A stretch of 64,000 nucleotides of DNA, taken from contig CM036622.1 in NCBI GenBank assembly GCA_020746105.1, positions 19,197,487-19,261,486 of the forward strand, given 5' to 3'. Shown one piece after another: positions 1 through 12,372 of this stretch; the first letter of the stretch is position 1; every line of letters starts with the position of its first letter. Made by a program: the position numbers and the translations under genes. The notes beneath the pieces were generated by a model. The model was given only the letters and a program-made list of their open reading frames with translations. It searched no databases and was not told the DNA's origin. Source of the stretch: Trogon surrucura (taxonomy: Eukaryota > Chordata > Aves > Trogoniformes > Trogonidae).

Positions 1-294
1 TTGTTTTGGTGAATTCGGCTTCATATTTAGCTATAGTATAACAAATTCATTCTTTTAATTAGTATGGAAATAATCCTCTATGTTGGTGTTTTAAACAACT
101 CTATACACCAAGTACTACAGTAAGACCTAGGGACATTTTGGTATAAAAATTTCATCGGATTTCTGCTGGATAGAGCACTTGCCATTTTAAACTGAAATGC
201 TTCCTTTGAAATTAATTTCAGAGTTCCTAATGTTTACAAGTGTTAATAATTTTATCTTTTCAAAATAATTTGAACTGAATTTTTTTTAAAAAAG
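1..294 (+). other. STT3B: STT3B intron, 3' part (upstream boundary outside window)
   Basis: The stretch is AT-rich with no recognisable coding. It ends in a T-rich then A-rich run and an AG at 293-294, which is taken as the acceptor of the first exon in the window. Nothing else was recognised in it. Confidence 0.75.
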
Positions 295-449
295 GTATGC
301 GAAAATTCACATCCCGATCATTGCCTCTGTGTCTGAGCATCAGCCTACAACATGGGTTTCCTTCTTTTTTGATCTGCATATTCTCGTGTGTACTTTCCCA
401 GCAGGGCTGTGGTTCTGTATCAAAAACATCAATGATGAAAGAGTCTTTG
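295..449 (+). CDS. STT3B: STT3B exon with the SVSE motif and membrane segments
   Basis: The exon reads from [10 protein letters not shown] through [10 protein letters not shown] to the NINDERVF end. The SVSE motif (Glu codon 335-337) is the eukaryotic form of the TIxE motif of the fifth external loop, whose Glu is known to contact the catalytic metal. A hydrophobic segment ([18 protein letters not shown]) follows. The first base (g, 295) completes a codon begun in the previous exon. The last base (g, 449) pairs with 'tg' of the next exon to give Val. The donor is GTAAGA. Confidence 0.95.
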
Positions 450-3400
450 GTAAGAGAAAATATTTAAAAACTTGTTTTCAAAAACCTTGCCTTCAACTTG
501 ATTCTGTTTTGTTTCTGTTTGCTCAAAGCTGGTGTATGGTTTGTTCTAAAAAAGGTTTAAAAGCGACGCGTTTAAAGATGATGATTAAAAGTTGCCTATT
601 TAAAACGAGTGACTCTGGAGAACTCCCTTCTCTGTAGCTTAGAGTGAGTCCTTGTCAAGAGCAGTGCTGGCAACTCGCTTTCAGCCTCCCACTGCTGCAT
701 CATCCATTTAAGTCAGCATAAAGATCCCTGGGACTGCGAGCGGAGAGCTGCACTGCTTTGCTGCAAAGTAGAAAACCTTTACGTAATGCAATCTGATAAA
801 TGAAGTGTCCCTTCGTGATTTCCAGGGCAAACTTCCACACAAGTGTATCATTAAACTGTAGCAGACGAGGAATAGCCACCATTACTTGAACAGTAGATGT
901 TCCTAACCAGTGTATGCAGGTTCATTTGTTATTTTGTTTGTGTTGTGGTTTTTTTTCTTCCAAGAAAAGTGTTCTAAATATTCTTTATTATTTTTTAAAT
1001 CTTGCTTTGTTTGGGGGTGGGTGGGGGGAGGTGAAGATGATGCTGTTCAGGAAAGCTTGCTTCAGAACAGGGCTTGCAATATAATATTATTTGTCTGTAT
1101 ATAATTGTAATGTAGACAAGCCCCCAATTTGCCCACAGATATTTCTAACTTAAATTAAAATTTTATATTTACATTAATTTCTAACAATTCCTTTTGCTTT
1201 TTCAGTTTCAATAACTTGTTTGGTCTAAGGCTGTTTGACCCTTTTAATCAAATGAAGCTGCTTATTACTCCAGTAGTATTTTTGGTGTGTGCTATTAAAA
1301 TTCACTAATAATATATCTTCTGACACATTATTAATGAATATGAAATGGGGCTGTGTTATTGTTAACAGTTGTCAAAATGAACTTCTTTGAGGCTTAAAAG
1401 GGTTAAACGTTACTTGAAATGTTCTCTGTAAAATGAAAAGCAATGAAGTGCAAGATGCACACGTAAGTCTTTACATACACATACGCTTAAGCCACTTCCA
1501 GAAGTAGTTTTACAGGGATCGTGTGGGTGTGCAGTCAGAGCAAGTGTTATTTTCTTGTCATCAGCAGATCTGTTCCTTTGCAGTGGCTCTGTACGCTATC
1601 AGCGCCGTTTACTTTGCTGGTGTGATGGTTCGGCTGATGCTCACTTTGACTCCAGTGGTGTGTATGCTCTCTGCAATTGCTTTCTCCAATGTCTTTGAGC
1701 GTTATTTGGGTGATGATATGAAGAGGGAAAATCCACCAATAGAGGACAGCAGTGATGAAGATGACAAAAGGAACCCTGGCAACCTGTACGATAAGGTGAG
1801 GGAGAGCGCAAAACTGGGAAAACAGCTTATTTTTTTACTTTTTCATTTGGTCATTAGATCTTAAATGCCACTAGATACCTGAATCACTAGCATTTAAGTT
1901 TAGAACAAGTATTGATGTTCTGCAATAAGATGTAACTGATCTCCTGGGGGAAAAAAAAATGCTGTATGTGTATTAGTGGTTCTTTCTAGCTCGATGGGTG
2001 ATGAGGCTTTAACCTGGAGAAAGTGTGCACGCTTGACCCAACTTTCTGTAGAGGTGATGGCAGACAGTTGCTCGCTCTCGTTAACTACTGATAGCAGTGC
2101 TGTGTCACTGAATGTTTCCCTCTTCTATATCCTTTAAGACACGGTGAAATTAAATAATGTATTTTCTGAAAAAGTATTTCTGTTTGTGAACTTGCATACT
2201 CTCTTCATCATGAACAAAATGCTGTTAGATACTAATTTTTTTCCTCTCTTAGGCTTTGTTAGACTGACAAAGCATGAGCCTTGGGTTTCCCCCCTTCTCT
2301 CTTCTACTCTGCCTTAAAACAAGGCCAAACCAAGGAAGTTGTGCTTTGACCCTCATACAGTAGTTTTGGGGTTTTTATTCTGAAAGATGCTGTCACAGCA
2401 TTGTCCATTTTCTCAAGTTGCTGGATTGTGAAACTATTCTTGTGCATACTTAGTTAATTTATGCTACAACTTGGTCTGGTTTTATAGTATCCTGTAGCAT
2501 CGTAGCATGGGGTGAAGAAAGCCATGGGCTCCATTGTCAGGGGTGATAAAAGTTGCTGTAACACAGATATATTTGTGTTTGTTCAGGCAGGCAAAGTGAG
2601 AAAGCACGTATCTGAACAGGAAAAAACAGAAGAAGGGCTGGGTCCCAATATCAAGAACATTGTCACTATGCTGATGCTGATGTTGTTGATGATGTTTGCC
2701 GTTCACTGTACCTGGGTAACCAGCAACGCATACTCCAGCCCCAGCGTTGTCCTCGCTTCCTATAACCATGACGGGTAAGGTATACAGGTCTGAAAATAAT
2801 CAAAAGGGCAAAAGTATTTTTACTTCCTTTGCATTAGCCATTTGCTTTACCTTCTTTTAATCACTTCTTACTGTATTAAGGCAGAATTGTCGCCTGAATA
2901 AAAAATTATTAATACTCTAATTTTCAAAAAGATACAATATTTTCTGAAATACTTAATGTAAATACATAAGAATAATCCTATCCAAAGCCAATAAAGATGG
3001 TTTTTAAAAAAAAAAAAAAAAAATAGTTTTTGAGACAATTGGAAAGACTGGTTTCAGAATATGACCATAAATGCAATTAGTCACATCTTCCAGAGCAGTT
3101 CAGCTTCTGGCCGTTCAGCTGTTAGTGGGTTCAAACTTGTGACCACTTGTGGCTGAATCCCTCGAAGGGAGCTGAACGCATAAGAAAACCTTTAATTGCG
3201 AGACCAGACGTAGCACGGTGCAGTTGACTTGTCACTGGCATTTGTACCGATGTGAATAAAACAAACTCTTTGTTTTCCAGCACTCGGAATATCCTAGATG
3301 ACTTCAGAGAAGCCTACTACTGGCTGAGGCAAAACACAGATGAGCACGCCAGAGTGATGTCGTGGTGGGACTATGGCTATCAGATCGCAGGAATGGCTAA

Positions 3401-6400
3401 CCGGACGACCCTGGTTGATAACAATACCTGGAACAACAGCCACATAGCCCTGGTAAGGGTGGCAATTTTCTACAGAGTAGAAACACCAAAATGTTTAAGC
3501 TGCAGTTGAATATGAAATTGTAAATGTGTGTTGATGATCTGTACGATACAAAGGAAAAATTCCATAAAATGGAAAATGCAGAGGTGGAAGGAACATATTT
3601 TTGCATTTGTTGGAACCCAAGTACCAAGAGTTGTTTGGGGGCTGGAAGGGATCAGTTTTGCTTTTGGAGTTTCCATTTTGTTTACTTGGGGTTTCCAAAG
3701 CTTCACCTTCCGCTTCAGTTTCTTGGGTTTTCTTTGGGTGGGGACAGGCAAAATTGAGTGTCACCGTTCCCCTAGAGATGAGTGCTGTGACAGCTTCTCT
3801 GGTACTGCTGCTTCACTGGCACCAGCCAAGTACAGTTGTCGTTCCAGTTCAGCAGTGTCTGTGCTGACTGGGTTTTTGAATGGCGTGTGAAAGGCGACTA
3901 CATTAAACAATGAATTTTCAGGAATCTTGGAAATTAGAGTAAGTTTACGAATAGCCATGGAAGCGTGGCAGACTTGATGCAATTCTGTCTTCTCAAATTT
4001 GCAGTTAGACAAAATATCTGTATATTGGGGCTTTTTTCTTTCACTTCTGAAGAGTAAGTTTAAGTTTTGCGCACGTACTTAAAAGTAGGCTGCTAACATT
4101 GCCTGCGGTTACAGGTGCACCACCTCGGGCAACTTAAAGTTTTTTCAGAAACAGAAGAGTACTCTATAATTATATGGTGGTGAGGTTTCAGTCTTACTAG
4201 GTGCTGTGTAACGACTCGTCATCATTTGCCACTCAGTGATAACATCATTCATCATTTGTTGGCCATTTCTTCCCCGTGTCGTGCTGCATGGGCAGAAGAG
4301 GGGAAGGGCTTGAAGAATGTATTGGGATAGTTTCTTGTCCTGTGTGAGCAGCTAGTGCAGCAGCTCAGCAGGATCTACAGACAGGCAGTGTTCAAAATCA
4401 ACAAATTAATTAATCTGTGCCTTGAGCATATAAAGTCCTGAAAAAATGTGTTTGGGGAAGGGGGGACCACATGTACATGCTTTCAACAGGGGCAGGGAAC
4501 TCGTGTCAGCCAGGAGAAGGCTTGGGAGTGGTACTGTTGGCGCTACTATCAGTGAGCAAGCCTTCCCATGTGCTCAGAGGCATTTTTATGTTGGTTGTTG
4601 ACCTGAGGTGTGGGCAGGTTTCGCTGGACGTTCAACTCCGATAGCTCTGCGTGTCTCCTCTTCTACAAGAGGTAGAAACGCAGGTACCGTATCTAAACCA
4701 ACAAGGCCCATCATGTGAAGAGGCATCCGTGCTGTATAACCATACGCGTTCCAGCAATTAGCGATGATGGTTTTTAATAAAGAATTCTGACTGCTGGCGC
4801 TGTCAGGTTCCATCAAGGGGGACTGAAGCAATAAACATGTGTTGTGGCAAATACCTGAACTTGTGCTCTAGATGAGCCGTGTCCAGATGACTTCCTCCTG
4901 CGCAGAAATGGAAATCTGCCAGATATTTTCACGTGGATGAGGATAATGGAAAGAAGCCGAGGCGCTCGGTCGTTTTGACAGATTGCAGCCTACGCGTAGT
5001 GTTCTCTAATTACATCCTTAACTGAATGTTACCCATTTGGATGCAACATTATTTACATTGTCATTACTCCTATTTTACTAGTGACACATTATTATGCCTT
5101 AAGTACAAGAGCTTCAATAACAAAGCTACTGAACTGAATGCCAGTTACTAGCCTTAGTGAAGTCTCTAAGTGTGGGGTGTGACCAGTATGGAAGAGGTTC
5201 TGGATACCGCTTTAGAAAGTTTTTCAAGGCTAAAACTATATATTATGCTTTTAGCTCAAGGATGCCTCTATTCTGACATTTTCTCTGCATAAATGTACCT
5301 TGAATTCCATGCTGAGGGTGCCTATATCAGACTGAGTACAATGCAGCATGGCTGCTTCGTTAGTGAAGGACGGAGCTCAAGAAAAAAAGAAGAAACTAAG
5401 ATTTATTAGCATTTCAAATAATTTATTCATTTGGCTGTGTCTAAAACTTTGAAAATAATTTGGATTAGGCATTTTCTGCAACACTAAGTTTTTGACAATA
5501 CAGCGATGACCCTAAAAATCTGTAGGTAAAAATATTTCAGTTTGGTTGGGCATTATTCATCTAGAATGAACACGTGGGCTTCAGTTGGCAAGGTAGGTGC
5601 TCTTGGGCTTTGGTGTGTCGGGTGTTGGTCTGCGGATCTGTTCGATAGGCGGCTACGCAAATACTTCTAAGGTATTTTTGCTGTGATACAGGTGGGAAAG
5701 GCAATGTCATCAAATGAGTCAGCAGCGTACGAGATCATGAGAAGCCTGGATGTGGATTATGTTTTGATTATTTTTGGTGGTGTGATTGGCTACTCTGGTG
5801 ATGATATTAATAAGTTCTTGTGGATGGTGAGAATAGCAGAGGGGGAGCATCCCAAAGATATTCGGGTAAGTGGAAACGTACACAGGAAAACTGAAGCAGC
5901 TGAGTAGTGCATTTCTACATCCTCTCTACCTTTTTTTTTTTTCTTTTACACGTTGATTTATATTGTTGCTTTTCCTGGTAGTGCTCATTACAGCGGAGGG
6001 AAATGTGTACGACTTATTCCAATTTTATTTGAAAAATGTGTTATGGGTTGTTTTCCTAGAACAGTAGGAGCACAGAGACCAGTTTCTTTCAATATTTATG
6101 GTTTTGAATAGTCAGTAACCTCTAAAGCTTTTAACTTTTTCTGCAAGATACTAAAAGTACAGGATTATCTTTTGTAATCCTTGTGTGTGCCTCGCCGTGC
6201 AACATCCTACTTTAAAAGAGTAGGAGTGTTCAGACTGTTTAAATAGTTGGTATCACACATTTTCTTCAAACTCCATAATAGTAGGAGACAAGTTAAAGTG
6301 TTAATATTGACTTAATGTAGAGTTGAAGTTATTCAAACATCTTGTAGACTGCAAAAGTCTGCAGTAGTATTTTCCTAAGCCTAACAAAAGCTTCTAGATA

Positions 6401-9400
6401 TTGAACAGGGGCTTAAGGCCGCCGCCCGTGTGCAGAGTTTCATCTTGTACCAGAGATGAAAATGACAGAATTTTTTCTTTAAACACTGTGCACATATGAA
6501 GCTTATGGTAACACTGCAGACCTTGCATATTTACACTGCAGCGCTTTTTGCCTTTCTGACGGGTAGTTTTGATAGATGCCCAACTAACTTTCATGTTTTG
6601 AGATCAGTTTTCCGCTGCTGTGAAGCGACAAAACTTGTACCAGCACAGGAATACAGATTGAGGAAGAGTGGGTCCATTGGGGTCTGGGTTACAAGTAGGT
6701 AGTTTGTAACTATTTTACCTTTAATAAGCACCATCATTCTATGTTACATGACTAACTTAAATCAGCTTTTGAACTGTAGAAGTCAGTTTAGGTTCTTTAT
6801 GATGTTTTTTCTGTGTGAGCGAAGGGATTGAGAAATAACCTTAAATTGGTTTACATTGACTCTTTGTATCTTCTTCTCTTTTTAAAGGAAAGTGATTACT
6901 TTACCCCTCAGGGAGAATTCCGGGTAGACAAGGCAGGTTCTCCAACTTTGCTGAACTGCCTCATGTATAAAATGTCCTATTACAGATTTGGCGAGATGCA
7001 GGTTAGTACAACTTCTACTGAATCTTAATTGAAATGTGAGAAAACAAATGTTATTTTGATACATTTTCAGTCTTTTAGATTGAGTGATGTTTGTAGTAGC
7101 AGAACTGGAGGTAGGAGTCAGCTTTGCAAGTTTAAAAGACATCCAAGCATGGTCTACTTTATATGATCTTTAGAAAAAAAATATTTCTGCTGCTAACCTA
7201 CAGTTAGCTTTTTGCTGCCCTTCATATTGCCCCAGATGAGCATCTTAATTCCATTATGTAGTGCACTTGCTAAAGCATTAACTATTATTTTGTGAGAGTT
7301 TTAGATCTCTTTTTTTGTAATGGCAACACAGAAGTAAAACTGTTAATTGACTGTTTAATCTGTCAGAAACTACCTGATTACTGTCCAAGTTACATCAGTG
7401 TATTAAACACTTAAAAGGGTGGAATTGTGAGAGAGAGTTGTCACTCCCCTTTAGGATAATCAAGCATATGTGGGCAGCTAAGGCTGCTTTCCCCTGCCCC
7501 AACCCCTGACAAGTTCTGATGTGTCAGCACAAGAATCCTTTATTCAGCTAAAATTGAAGCCAGTGGCTTGTATATAAGACGAGTCGGTCAAATTTAACTT
7601 ATAAACATGAACTGTTTTCACCTTGTGTGGAAAACCACGAAACTGCCCATTGCTGTGCTGTAAGAGAAGGAGCACAAGGGAGCAGCCGTGCTAACAAAAG
7701 CCTCCACAGGCTGCTGTGCCTCAGACTTTCACCTGAGTCGTTTCATCTCTGAATGCAGACGTGGAATTTCTGTTAAGAAGTGCTTCTCCTGTGACATCCA
7801 TAGGAGTGTAAATGAGTTTGTCTCTTGCTCAATTGTAAAAAGGAACTGAGAGTTGTTTCTGTGTAGTGATGACCAACGCCGAGTAAGCGGTGTTCTTTGA
7901 CCGGACCGGCTGAAAGCGTTGCCCCGTGAAGCGCCACCGTTTGCAGTGACGGGTGTTCTGGGTTTTGTCTCAGACTGATGTGCAACTTTTAATTTTTACA
8001 GCTGGATTTTCGGACGCCCCCAGGATTTGATCGTACACGCAATGCTGAGATAGGCAACAAAGACATTAAATTTAAACATCTGGAGGAAGCCTTTACCTCA
8101 GAGCACTGGCTTGTTAGAATATACAAGGTGAAACAACTAGACAACAGAGAGACACTGGATCATAAACCTAGAGTAACCAACATTGTACCGAAACAGAAGT
8201 ATTTGTCAAAGAAGGTGGGTTCCCAGTGAAGTAACTGAAGGGGGTCAGGCGAGGGCAGTTTAACAGTGAAATCACGTAGCTGGTGAGTTATGTATTTCCA
8301 CTAGCCAGAATGTTACGGATACTGTTCTTGTTAGTGTCCAATATCAGACCTGCCTGCTGGTAATAATTGTTAATTTACTGTCTGCTTAACTTACAAGCAT
8401 GTGAAGACACAAGGCTAGATTCTTTTTAGGCAGAATGCTAACTGGAAATAGAGTGTGTCACTGGCTGTTACAACTCTTAAGTCTTCATGTTAACCGGAAG
8501 TATAATCTCTAAAGTACATCAATTCATGTTTCAGTAACTATGGCTCACTAAGTAAATGATGTGGAAGTTGCTTTCTGACTTTGTTTGGAAGTAGTGATGC
8601 CTAGAAGTTTAAAAATGGCAATTTTGTATGAAATAAATTAAATATCAAACTTTTGTTGACGGAACTTTAGTGTCTGGCTGCTTACTGTTTGAAATCATCT
8701 TCATGGTTTTAGAATCGGTAGCTGTGGGGTGCTGCTTCAGCCTGTTACGAAAGATTTGTTCCCAGGGGAGCTGGGGAGACTCTGAGCAGCCCTCTCCTGC
8801 ACAATATCTCTTTTCTGTATATTCAAATATATGTTGCAAAAGGAATTCCAGAATCCTGTCAGAAACAAATGGGCAACAAGCTGCATCAGTGCAGGCAGTA
8901 AAACTTACACTGTGTTGTGGAAATACAAGTAAAGATACTAATTTTGGTGATTTGATGGAAGTTCTCATGAAGTAAGGATATTTGAGAGTCACCACTGAAG
9001 CTAGACTTAGCTTGCAAGGAAATTATCAGCGTTACTGTTGTACGCTTACTTGATCTCAAGTGGCAAGCAAGGCTGTGTTATTAATGTTTATTAACAATAG
9101 ATGCATTGACCCTGTCTAAAGGCCAGGATAAAAGTTAATGCAAATTCTGGTCCAGCACTAACTCTTGCAGTACAAACAGGTTCTACTTCCCATTAAGAAA
9201 TGGGAGAACCAGCAAAGGACACAGGGCAAATGTCTAAACTAGCAATTTCTTAAATGAATTTTGAGGGCTCCTTGATAGCCATGGGGTTTCAGCAGATGCT
9301 TCCTTACTGGAAATTCTGTCCCTCTCCCGTACTTCTCTGCATGAGGCAATGACATTGCTCGAACCCAGAGCTACAACTTCTCTGAGTATTACCTATTAGT

Positions 9401-10253
9401 TTGTATCTATCTCACTTTATAACAATAATGTTGTTGTTCAAAAGAGAAAAGCTCTACTTAATCGAGCCTGCTGCTAAGCACAGCAAAGTGCAGCAAGTGT
9501 GGGAGCGGCCTGCTGTCACATTTGTTGTGGCAGGCATGTGGAATGTACAGTTCTGCCTGCCACAAACTAACTGTATTTATCCAACTTTGAAGTAATATTA
9601 TCCAAGGTTAACATTAATGCATTCCCCATTAGTACCTTAAAAAAAATATATAAAATACGCTGATAAAGACACTTGAGCAGAAAGCACTAACTAGCCTACA
9701 GACCAATAGCAAAGGACTAAAGACTAAAACGTGGTTATTCGGTTTTTCTCTTACTTTTGAAAAATGCTGCTTTAAGTAAATATGGGTAACTTCTAGGAGA
9801 ATCAAATAGTGCAAAAGATGCGAGAAAGTTATTTCCAATCAAAATGACTGCTCTGTGCCACTTCTGCTCTTCAGGCCTATTAGGGCTTTATAATGTTGGT
9901 TAATTATTAATTCTGCCTCAGCCCAGTCTTTGGAAACAATTCTACAGATCTGATAGATGGGGGCTTGTAAAAGCGCATCTTGTGCAAAAGCAAATGCTGG
10001 GCATGAATTAACAATCCCAACCTTAAAAATAACTGGATAATACCTAGTTGAGGGTTTACGTTTAAGCTCTTTTAAAAATCAGTCTAAAGCTCAGGCACTG
10101 AAATGTACGTCATTAAACCGCGGTCAAGACTAAATAATTAACTAATACATTTTATTCTGTTTTTCTTTTTAGACCTCCAAAAGGAAGCGTGGCTACATTA
10201 AGAATAAACTAATTTTAAAGAAAGGCAAGAGACCCAACAGGAAGACAGTTTAA
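295..10253 (+). CDS. STT3B: STT3B, C-terminal half of the coding region (eight exons)
   Basis: STT3B is the catalytic subunit of the OST-B oligosaccharyltransferase in the ER membrane. It moves the lipid-linked Glc3Man9GlcNAc2 glycan to Asn in N-X-S/T sequons, mostly post-translationally. Coding exons are 295-449, 1584-1795, 2587-2774, 3281-3452, 5692-5865, 6888-7001, 8002-8214 and 10173-10253. All junctions are GT-AG and the phases join without a break, giving 435 residues plus stop. That is a little over half of the roughly 826 residues I recall for human STT3B. Visible motifs are SVSE (metal-binding loop, first exon), WWDYG (sequon +2 recognition, fourth exon) and the adjacent N-T-W-N-N-S glycosylated segment. 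The acidic SSDEDD-type insert and the basic Lys/Arg-rich tail fit STT3B rather than STT3A. No frameshift or stop is present. The N-terminal transmembrane half lies upstream of the window. Confidence 0.97.
450..1583 (+). other. STT3B: STT3B intron
   Basis: The intron begins GTAAGA and ends TTTGCAG. It contains a G/T-rich run near 1005-1030 and otherwise unremarkable AT-rich sequence. No gene or mobile element was recognised. Confidence 0.85.
1584..1795 (+). CDS. STT3B: STT3B exon: transmembrane segments and acidic insert
   Basis: The exon encodes [11 protein letters not shown], a hydrophobic stretch [20 protein letters not shown], then [10 protein letters not shown] and an acidic cluster ([11 protein letters not shown]), ending NLYDK. 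The acidic cytosolic or linker segment is typical of STT3B and is absent from STT3A as I know that family. The donor is AAG|GTGAGG at 1796, and the reading frame is phase 0 at the 3' end. Confidence 0.95.
1796..2586 (+). other. STT3B: STT3B intron
   Basis: The intron runs from GTGAGG to GTTCAG with no recognisable element inside. The boundary was chosen so that exon sequence resumes as AGKVRK after NLYDK, as in the family. Confidence 0.85.
2587..2774 (+). CDS. STT3B: STT3B exon: last transmembrane segment and entry into the lumenal domain
   Basis: The exon reads [19 protein letters not shown], then the hydrophobic segment [20 protein letters not shown] and [18 protein letters not shown]. This is the last membrane span followed by the start of the lumenal C-terminal domain. 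The final two bases (gg) take 'c' from the next exon to encode Gly. The donor is GTAAGG. Confidence 0.95.
2775..3280 (+). other. STT3B: STT3B intron
   Basis: A short intron with an A run near 3006-3023 and no other recognisable element. The acceptor is TTTTCCAG at 3273-3280. Confidence 0.85.
3281..3452 (+). CDS. STT3B: STT3B exon with WWDYG sequon-recognition motif
   Basis: The exon encodes [37 protein letters not shown] and [17 protein letters not shown] (nucleotides 3363-3377) is the family signature that recognises the Ser/Thr of the acceptor sequon. The following N-T-W-N-N-S segment carries the conserved N-glycosylation site of STT3 itself. Phase is 1 base in and 0 out, and the donor is CTG|GTAAGG. 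Confidence 0.97.
3453..5691 (+). other. STT3B: STT3B intron
   Basis: A 2.2-kb intron. Several open frames occur between about 3.5 and 4.0 kb on both strands, but they overlap each other, lack any family resemblance and look like chance frames. No mobile element was recognised. Confidence 0.8.
5692..5865 (+). CDS. STT3B: STT3B exon, lumenal catalytic domain
   Basis: Fifty-eight complete codons from [16 protein letters not shown] through [19 protein letters not shown] to [14 protein letters not shown]. This is a highly conserved part of the STT3 lumenal domain. Both ends are phase 0. The acceptor is GATACAG and the donor is CGG|GTAAGT. Confidence 0.96.
5866..6887 (+). other. STT3B: STT3B intron
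   Basis: Intron with a T run near 5931-5945 and no recognised element. It ends in a T/C-rich tract and AAAG. Confidence 0.85.
6888..7001 (+). CDS. STT3B: STT3B exon, lumenal catalytic domain
   Basis: Thirty-eight codons: [18 protein letters not shown], then [20 protein letters not shown]. The segment is strongly conserved between STT3A and STT3B. Phase is 0 at both ends, and the donor is CAG|GTTAGT. Confidence 0.96.
7002..8001 (+). other. STT3B: STT3B intron
   Basis: A 1-kb intron ending in AATTTTTACAG. No recognisable repeat or gene. Confidence 0.85.
8002..8214 (+). CDS. STT3B: STT3B exon, end of the lumenal domain
   Basis: Seventy-one codons from [19 protein letters not shown] through the HWLVRIYKV segment to [24 protein letters not shown] is shared by both STT3 paralogues, whereas the LDHKPRVTN tail is STT3B-type. 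The donor is AAG|GTGGGT. Confidence 0.96.
8215..10172 (+). other. STT3B: STT3B last coding intron
   Basis: A 2-kb intron. The only structure noticed is a 12-bp perfect inverted repeat at 9525-9536 and 9554-9565 around a 17-nt spacer. The acceptor is a clear T-rich tract ending TTTTTAG at 10172. Confidence 0.85.
9525..9565 (+). repeat. Short perfect inverted repeat (hairpin)
   Basis: TTGTGGCAGGCA at 9525-9536 is the exact reverse complement of TGCCTGCCACAA at 9554-9565, with a 17-nt loop. It lies in the last STT3B intron. Its function is unknown and a chance occurrence is possible. Confidence 0.6.
10173..10253 (+). CDS. STT3B: STT3B terminal coding exon
   Basis: Twenty-six codons plus TAA (10251-10253): [22 protein letters not shown], then RKTV. 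This is the basic C-terminal tail of STT3B. It joins the previous exon in phase 0 (K|T). Confidence 0.95.
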   Translation, partial: TSKRKRGYIKNKLILKKGKRPNRKTV

Positions 10254-11068
10254 ATACACTGTTCCGATTGCTAATACGAAGCAGTTGTCCTTGAGATAAC
10301 CAGTCTTTGCCTTTAGCTCAAGTCATGTTTCACAGCAACATGAGGGTACAGAACCATCATTGGTCCAGATTATTGTACAAAATTTTCAGGCAATGTCTGA
10401 TTAAAAATATTGGCTTATTGAGAACAGCTGTTTTAGATTTGTAATGTGAAGCAAGACAGAGCTGCTATCCAAGTCTAGCAGCATTTTTTTTTTTTTATTG
10501 GTACATATTATCCTTCAAATCTGTTGAGAATTTGGACTGACTGCACCAAAGAACCCTGTAATTTGGTCCTTGGCACATGCATACTTGTCAATCTTTTTTG
10601 GGAAGCACTGTTCAGCTGAACAGCACCAGGATGTAAACCGGAATAGCGAAAGCTAAAAATGCCTGATTTTCCACATTTTAAGAGGAAGCAGAGCTCTCTG
10701 AAATTCAGACTTTCAAAACAAGTTACTCCCGTGATTATTTTTCAGTGGTTTCTTTCAGTGTCCTTTTACTCTCGCTGCAGGCTCGTTTCAATCCGGAGTG
10801 TACGAAGCAGAGCCGCAGCTTTCACAGGAGATGCCAGGACAGATGAATTGGGCACTAGTTTAGGTTGGACCAGCTGCTTTTGTTTAACAGGGGGTTGTAG
10901 TGTCGCTGCCTTACGCTGTCATTTCACGAGGTAGACAAGGCAAATCTTGCACACCCATCGATTCAAGGGCTAAATCTGCATCCTCCTGACGAATCTGAAA
11001 CGACAGTAATGAATGCTACGGTAACACAGAGCTGAGCGCCAGGTACCGGCTGGTGCTTCAGAACAGAA

Positions 11069-11074
11069 AATAAA
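11069..11074 (+). terminator. STT3B: Candidate STT3B poly(A) signal 1
   Basis: Canonical AATAAA about 815 bases after the stop. Whether it is used is not shown by the sequence. Confidence 0.45.
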
Positions 11075-11845
11075 CTATTTTAGTAAATGTTTACAGTGGT
11101 CAAACAAGTATAGCCTGTTTAATGGGGAGGAAAAAAAAAAAAGAAAAAAGGTTGACAGGTATACAAACACCCTTTTCTGTGGCTATCGGAGGTAGAGGAT
11201 TTGCAGACCTCTCACCCCCATCGCCTCACTGCCTTTCTTGTGAGGGTAAAAAGTTTTTCTGGAAATCTGTTTCTCTGCATTTTTATTTAGAGCGCTTAAA
11301 TCGATTGAAGAAATTCCTGCTATAGTGCTATTTGCTTTGTCTGTCTTTTATACTTTTTTTTTAGGGAAAAAAAAAAAGTGGTGAAAAATGGCAGGTTAAA
11401 TGCACTATGATATAAATGGAGACTGAACATGTTCATTTTCCAGCTATAGGAAACCTTTATACAGACTTGAAAATTTTCTTTAATTGAAATGAAAGGGTTT
11501 TGCAGTTTGTTTTCCTGCCACAGGTTGTAACTTTTTATAGAAACAAAACTTACATCAATGATTTGATGTAAAATGCAGAATAGTATGTACCTTTCATGAA
11601 GAAAATGTAAATTTACAGTGTTCTGTGAGAATGTTACTGCTGACTTCTTTCCCAAGGTGTAGAATATTTTTTTGATTTATGAACTCATTTTTGACTCACT
11701 CTGATGGTTTATACAGACCAATACTACAGCTGCAACATTTTCACAAAGGTAATTAAATCTGGATTTCTGGCCCCTGGTGTTCGGAGATTTCATTTTATTT
11801 TTTGCTTTAAAGCTCAATGCAGACCAGTTGTTGACTGTAGGGGAA

Positions 11846-11851
11846 AATAAA
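11846..11851 (+). terminator. STT3B: Candidate STT3B poly(A) signal 2
   Basis: Canonical AATAAA about 1.6 kb after the stop, with T/GT-rich sequence (GTTTTGTGTTAAGGGTGTTT) some 20-35 bases downstream. This resembles a downstream cleavage element and makes it the best-supported of the three sites. Confidence 0.5.
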
Positions 11852-12366
11852 GTTAATTCAAGTTTTGTGTTAAGGGTGTTTGTGTCGGTTTTGTTGCAAT
11901 TACCTTGAAACAAATTATCACTAGGACCGTAAGCAACATAAATCAGTGGAACGCCCAAATCTGCTGACCTCACAAAGTTGCTGTCATGAAAGCCATGGCA
12001 GGTACTTCACGTTCTCCCAGCTTAAATTTATTAAGCTGAAGGTCAAGCCTGTGCTGTGATGAAATTCAGGTGGCTGTAATATTTTCAGCAAACAGCAGCC
12101 GCCTTTCCCGAGCACGGCTGGAGCAGTGAATCCTTCCCGCGTCTGGAGAAGCTCGTGCTGCTGCAGTTGCTCAGCTGCAAGCAGAAGGGGTGATTTTTCT
12201 GATGTGGGGTTTGTAATAGCTTGTTTCTTCCAAGCAAATCTGCATCCCATCCTGGTAAGAAATCTAACAGTTGGAAGAACATCTGAAAGGCAATGGTGCA
12301 AACGCTGCTGGTCAGTCTGTGGTTTGGCAGTAACTCAGCCTTGTTTTTAAGAAAAAAAAAAAAGGA

Positions 12367-12372
12367 AATAAA
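12367..12372 (+). terminator. STT3B: Candidate STT3B poly(A) signal 3
   Basis: Canonical AATAAA about 2.1 kb after the stop, just after an A run. An internal A run reduces confidence. Confidence 0.35.

Noticed and set aside
3470-4012. Cluster of overlapping open frames of 76-120 codons on both strands
   Set aside because: They lie inside an STT3B intron, overlap in several frames, and show no domain, signal or family resemblance.
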